Source: UBA5342 sp965662645 (GTDB lineage: Bacteria; Bacteroidota; Bacteroidia; Bacteroidales; UBA5342). Taken from it: a stretch of DNA of 64,000 nucleotides. The DNA lies in assembly GCA_965662645.1 (NCBI GenBank), contig CBFIII010000004.1:62001-126000 (forward strand), written 5' to 3'. Below are positions 60,648-64,000 of this stretch, in pieces. A model generated the notes under the pieces. The model made no database searches and was not told the origin of the DNA. It saw nothing but the letters and a program-made list of their open reading frames with translations. A program made the position numbers and the translations under genes. The first letter of the stretch is position 1. Each line of letters opens with the position of its first letter.

Positions 60648-61652
60648 CTATCTGATAATTACCATAGTAGCGCCATAACCATATTCTCGGAATGAAGCAT
60701 CCTGATAATCAAGTTTATATTTGCGTTCTAAGGCTTTGCGAATATCTGTCTTTAATCGCCCATTGCCAACGCCATGGATAAAGACAATGCGTTTCCCTTT
60801 TTGTGTTTTATGTGCCGCAATGGTGTCTTCAAACACTTTTATTTGATGTTCTAACATCTCGCCTTTGCTGAGGCCACTAATATCGTCGATGAGGGCTTCA
60901 ATATGCAAATCTACTTCTAAGATGTCAGAGTCTTTTTTAGGACTGTGTAGTTTGCTTTTTGGGTTGTGATGTTTAACAGGAGGTGTGCTGTTTTCTTTAG
61001 AGTTTTTTTCTGCTAACTCAAAAGTATCTTTGTGTAAGGGGATGAGGTGCGATGCAAAACTTAAAAGAGGCGTGTCGTTATAGCTACTCTCTTTTGATAA
61101 TTTTACGGCATTTAAGGTGATTATCTTTTCAATACTTGGTAATTGATTGAATGCTTTGTTGCGCATAAAAGGTAACAGACGAACACTTATTTTACCTATT
61201 TCACTGAGTTCTGGTGCTGTGTATGTTTCTAAAGGTTGGTGTGTGTTAGGACGTAATAATCCATCAGCCAAACATTTACCCTCGTTTTTGTTTTCTTCAA
61301 TTAAATAATAACAATAATAATTACTATCGTTGATCATATAGAGCTCCAGTTTACCTTGCAATGGAACATCTTTAAATTCGGGAGAAATGGCTAAATAGGC
61401 TGCAAATCCTTTTTTGTCTTGAAATTCGATTGGTGTATTGTGGTCTTCCAGCATCACTTCTGTAGTAGCTGTACTACTTTGTGGAGCTTCTTCCTTTCTT
61501 CCTACTATAACGCATTCGGTAATGAGCATAGGTATTTCGAAGCCATCGTCATCTTCGATCAATGCTATTTGTTTGTTTTTGAATCCACTAACTATTCCTC
61601 CACCTACATCGTTAAGAAATCTTATCTTGTCTCCTATTCTTATGGTCATCAT
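60648..61652 (-). CDS. DUF2027 and Smr domain protein
   Basis: The 334-residue protein has an N-terminal DUF2027 part (IRIGDKIRFLNDVGGGIVSG, then IPMLITECVIV), a long linker and a C-terminal Smr domain (VDLHIEALIDDISGL; GKRIVFIHGVGNGRLKTDI). The HGVGNG loop is the nuclease-like signature of MutS2-type Smr domains. The combination is typical of Bacteroidetes; RNA or DNA processing is inferred. Four bases downstream of the LUD-domain gene, so they form an operon. Confidence 0.9.
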   Translation of the reverse strand: MMTIRIGDKIRFLNDVGGGIVSGFKNKQIALIEDDDGFEIPMLITECVIVGRKEEAPQSSTATTEVMLEDHNTPIEFQDKKGFAAYLAISPEFKDVPLQGKLELYMINDSNYYCYYLIEENKNEGKCLADGLLRPNTHQPLETYTAPELSEIGKISVRLLPFMRNKAFNQLPSIEKIITLNAVKLSKESSYNDTPLLSFASHLIPLHKDTFELAEKNSKENSTPPVKHHNPKSKLHSPKKDSDILEVDLHIEALIDDISGLSKGEMLEHQIKVFEDTIAAHKTQKGKRIVFIHGVGNGRLKTDIRKALERKYKLDYQDASFREYGYGATMVIIR

Positions 61653-61656
61653 AATC

Positions 61657-62274
61657 TTAATTTTTATATATGAACACGACCAAACGTTTTGGGCCGTGTG
61701 CGCCTAATATTAATGTTTTTTCTATATCTGCTGTTCTACTAGGACCAGTTATCAGGGTCAGTTGCGATGGCATTGCTTCGTGGTATTTCTTAGCCATTTC
61801 TTTTACCGCTTCATCTAAAGTCTCGCGTAGTTGCGATCGCTTTGCTATAATAAGGTGTATGGGAGAAAGCCCCATAAGACGTCGCCCTTCTTTTGAAGTT
61901 AAAATAGCCGTGCCCGTTTGTGCAGCTAAGAGCTCACAAGTGGTGATGCCTGCTTGTATTTTGCTTAGGTTCGATGCTGTAGAATGAAGTCTTGAGTTGC
62001 TGATTTCAAAAGGAAGTGAAGACGAGGTGAAAATGTTGTCGTGTATGTTATTTTCTTTTAAGAAATCAATGATTTTTCCTTTGCAAATCTGTTCGTTTTC
62101 AGCAATGTAACATTCGCCACTGACGAGTTCAATATTTTCCTTGAATATCTCGGCTATATCACCTTCTTTAACCTTTAATCCGGAAGCTATCGGTTCTTTT
62201 GCTACTTCTATTTCTAGGTTTTTAAGTTCTCTTGTTGCTTTTATCTTACTTATGATTTCTTCTCTGCTTCCCAT
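61657..62274 (-). CDS. LUD domain (LutC/YkgG) family protein
   Basis: The 205-residue protein matches the LUD family: AGITTCELLAAQTGTAILTS, HLIIAKRSQLRETLDEAV and the conserved ITGPSRTADIEKTLILGAHG near the end. In B. subtilis LutC belongs to the L-lactate oxidation complex LutABC, but lutA and lutB are absent here; lone LUD proteins have unclear roles. It precedes the Smr gene by 4 bases. Confidence 0.88.
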   Translation of the reverse strand: MGSREEIISKIKATRELKNLEIEVAKEPIASGLKVKEGDIAEIFKENIELVSGECYIAENEQICKGKIIDFLKENNIHDNIFTSSSLPFEISNSRLHSTASNLSKIQAGITTCELLAAQTGTAILTSKEGRRLMGLSPIHLIIAKRSQLRETLDEAVKEMAKKYHEAMPSQLTLITGPSRTADIEKTLILGAHGPKRLVVFIYKN

Positions 62275-62377
62275 TATGTCTTTCTTATTTTCAGGGTGTA
62301 AAAATACAATTTATTTGGTGCTATGTCGTTTAGTGTGGGTGATTTTTTCATGTTTCATTTCTTTAAGATTTTCTTGT

Positions 62378-62453
62378 GTAGTGTTAACGAATTATAAAAT
62401 GGGTTTTAATTGGATATTTTGTCTGCTTGTAGCTAGGGTGTTCTTTTTTATGG
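62378..62453 (+). repeat. Dispersed intergenic hairpin repeat, copy 8 (3' part)
   Basis: Only the second half of the family is recognisable: AACGAATTATAAAATGGGTT and GTCTGCTTGTAGCTAGGGTG. Confidence 0.55.
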
Positions 62454-62526
62454 TGTAAATTTTATTTACTCATGAAAAAATGATTTACTTTGTTATCTAT
62501 TATTATAAAAATGAAAATCAGAGCTT

Positions 62527-63783
62527 ATGAGTATTTTAATTAAAAATATATTACACCATAATAAACGCACCGATGTCTTTATTGCCGACAATTGCTTTAC
62601 GCAAATAAATGATAACATAGAGAGAGAAGCTGATCATATTATTGACGGAAGTCATAGAGCTATTTTGCCTTCATTTCATAATTTGCATACACATTCGGCT
62701 ATGACTTTATTACGTGGTTGGGCTGATGATATGCCTTTGCATACGTGGTTGAATGATCATATTTGGCCTTTTGAAGCCAAACTGATTGATGAAGATTATT
62801 ATAACGGAACACGTTTGGCTTGTGTGGAAATGATAAAGAGCGGTACGACCTTTTGTGCTGATATGTATATGGGTACTGAGGCCGTGATGCGTGCTTTTTC
62901 TGAGATGGGAATGCGTGCATGGGTAGGTATTTCTTTTTTTGATTTCTTTGATGAAAAGATAGCTGAGAAAATGAAAAAGCAGTTGCTCTCTGAATATGAT
63001 ACTTTGCATGATTATAACGATAAGATTTCGTTGATGCCTGCACCTCATGCCATTTATACGGTGAGTGAGGAGAGTCTGCGTTGGTTGGCTAACTTTGCAA
63101 AAGAAAGAGATCTGGTGGTTAATATTCATTTGTCCGAGACTCAGAAAGAAGTGGATGATTGTGTGGCAAAATATGGCGTGCGTCCTGTGGCTTTGCTCGA
63201 TAGGGTGGGTTTGCTTAATGACCGCCTTTTGGTGGCGCATGCTATCTATATTAATGATGAAGAGATGGCTCTGTTGGCCGAGCGTGGTGTAGTGGTGGCG
63301 CATTGTCCTGCTTCTAATATGAAACTTGCGTCGGGTAGTTTTAGATATAAGGCTATGGCTGAGGCTTGTGTTAAGTTTAGCATAGCTACTGATGGGGTGA
63401 GCTCCAATAATAATGTAGATATGATGGGGGAGATGAAGTTGGCTGCTCTGCGTGCTAAAGAGATGTATCTGGATGCTACGGTGGCTTCAGCTGCTGATAT
63501 TTATGATCGTGCTACGCGTTTGCCTGCCGAATACTTAAACCTTAATACGGGGGAAATTGCTGTGGGGAAAAAGGCTGATTTTATATTGGTTAACCTTGAT
63601 GATGTGCAGATGGTTCCTAACTCTAACTTGATTTCTAATATGGTTTATAGTGCTACGCCTGGCGTGATTGATTATACCGTTTGCGATGGTCAGATATTAA
63701 TGGCTGAGGGAAAAGTAGAACATGAACAAGAAATTATAGCTGCGGTGCGTCAGCGTATGGAAGTGCTTAGTCGCGATGTTTAA
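62527..63783 (+). CDS. Amidohydrolase, methylthioadenosine/S-adenosylhomocysteine deaminase-like
   Basis: The 418-residue protein has the metal-binding HxH in HNLHTHSAMTLLRG, followed by ADDMPLHTWLNDHIWPFEAK, MIKSGTTFCADMYM, the later NIHLSETQKEVDD, HCPASNMKLASG and the metal Asp in ATDGVSSNNNVDMMGEMK. This set is the MtaD/SsnA-type family that deaminates adenine-containing thioethers such as S-adenosylhomocysteine. A related cytosine or chlorohydrolase activity cannot be excluded. It is divergent from the LUD gene, 252 bases away. Confidence 0.9.
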   Translation: MSILIKNILHHNKRTDVFIADNCFTQINDNIEREADHIIDGSHRAILPSFHNLHTHSAMTLLRGWADDMPLHTWLNDHIWPFEAKLIDEDYYNGTRLACVEMIKSGTTFCADMYMGTEAVMRAFSEMGMRAWVGISFFDFFDEKIAEKMKKQLLSEYDTLHDYNDKISLMPAPHAIYTVSEESLRWLANFAKERDLVVNIHLSETQKEVDDCVAKYGVRPVALLDRVGLLNDRLLVAHAIYINDEEMALLAERGVVVAHCPASNMKLASGSFRYKAMAEACVKFSIATDGVSSNNNVDMMGEMKLAALRAKEMYLDATVASAADIYDRATRLPAEYLNLNTGEIAVGKKADFILVNLDDVQMVPNSNLISNMVYSATPGVIDYTVCDGQILMAEGKVEHEQEIIAAVRQRMEVLSRDV

Positions 63784-63961
63784 AGTGGTTTTCTTAATCT
63801 TTTGATACAGAATGAGTACTGTGGTTTATTCAATTTTAATGGCTGGGAAAAGGGGGAAATAGTCTCACTGTGTGTGGAATGTCTTAAAAGTATCTAAGGG
63901 TGAGTATATTCGATAGTTTTCGTGACCATTTAGGTAATTGTAGGACTTTAAAACAACTTCA

Positions 63962-63993
63962 TTTTAAAAATATAGTAACAAAGCTTATCTTTG
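63962..63993 (+). promoter_or_regulatory. Promoter for a gene beyond the window
   Basis: TATCTTTG (63986-63993) is a -7 box; TTTT at 63962-63965, 20 bases upstream, is a weak -33. The gap from 63784 has no gene; the next gene probably starts just outside the window. Confidence 0.4.
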
Positions 63994-64000
63994 CGCCCTT

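Noticed and set aside
61657..62274. L-lactate utilisation operon (lutABC)
   Set aside because: Only the LutC-like gene is present; no lutA or lutB lies in the window.

Overview
The window is AT-rich DNA from a member of the Bacteroidota, most likely order Bacteroidales. The evidence is a type IX secretion (Por) sorting-domain protein, several -7 boxes of the Bacteroidetes type (TAnnTTTG), scarce Shine-Dalgarno sites, a GSCFA protein, a DUF2027-Smr protein, a FeoA-FeoB fusion with its Cys-rich partner, and a cysteate-synthase-like enzyme. Two runs of N (12431-12439 and 48276-48282) show that this is a scaffolded draft or metagenome assembly.

Layout. 1-2.1 kb: 3' end of topA and a starch-synthase-like glycosyltransferase. 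2.1-6.5 kb (minus): an amino-sugar operon in which a RapZ C-terminal domain fused to a YvcK/GlmR protein precedes a GlmU-like protein with a decayed uridyltransferase half, then glmS. 6.6-9.2 kb: asparaginase, mnmA and a cold-shock protein. 9.7-14.2 kb: three secreted or outer-membrane genes, ending in a large repeat adhesin with a self-cleaving S74 domain. 14.9-19.0 kb: feoAB, a FeoB-associated membrane protein and a TPR protein.

19.1-32.8 kb is an accessory region. A small GIY-YIG nuclease sits beside a 26-bp perfect inverted repeat. It is followed by a type I restriction-modification locus (hsdM, KilA-N gene, hsdS ... hsdR) carrying a broken OLD-type ATPase, an AbiH protein, an unrecognised 654-residue protein with a HEPN-like RNxxxH motif, and an AlbA_2 (Schlafen-type) protein whose 3' end has been copied twice downstream. 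The region stops next to a tRNA-Ser(GCU).

33-64 kb is mostly housekeeping, largely on the minus strand: DEAD-box helicase, DUF493, PlsC, cysteate-synthase-like enzyme, LptB, GSCFA protein, a Rel/SpoT synthetase with a decayed hydrolase half, a Crp/Fnr regulator divergent from a four-domain sulfur-handling protein (CoA-disulfide reductase, rhodanese, TusA, DsrE), PPK2, topoisomerase III, NlpC/P60 peptidase, cyclophilin lipoprotein, ferredoxin-nitroreductase, S9 peptidase, Smr protein, LUD protein and an amidohydrolase. Gaps in this half hold at least eight copies of a roughly 100-bp intergenic repeat with several hairpins, all in the same orientation, plus a long hairpin element and a heptanucleotide satellite.

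The strongest leads are the RapZ-GlmR fusion operon, which suggests one protein sensing both the substrate end and the product end of UDP-GlcNAc synthesis; the AbiH plus HEPN-like gene pair with the C-terminal cassette array inside the RM locus; the GIY-YIG gene with its repeats; and the dispersed hairpin repeat family. Family calls rest on recognition of motifs by eye; no database search was possible.
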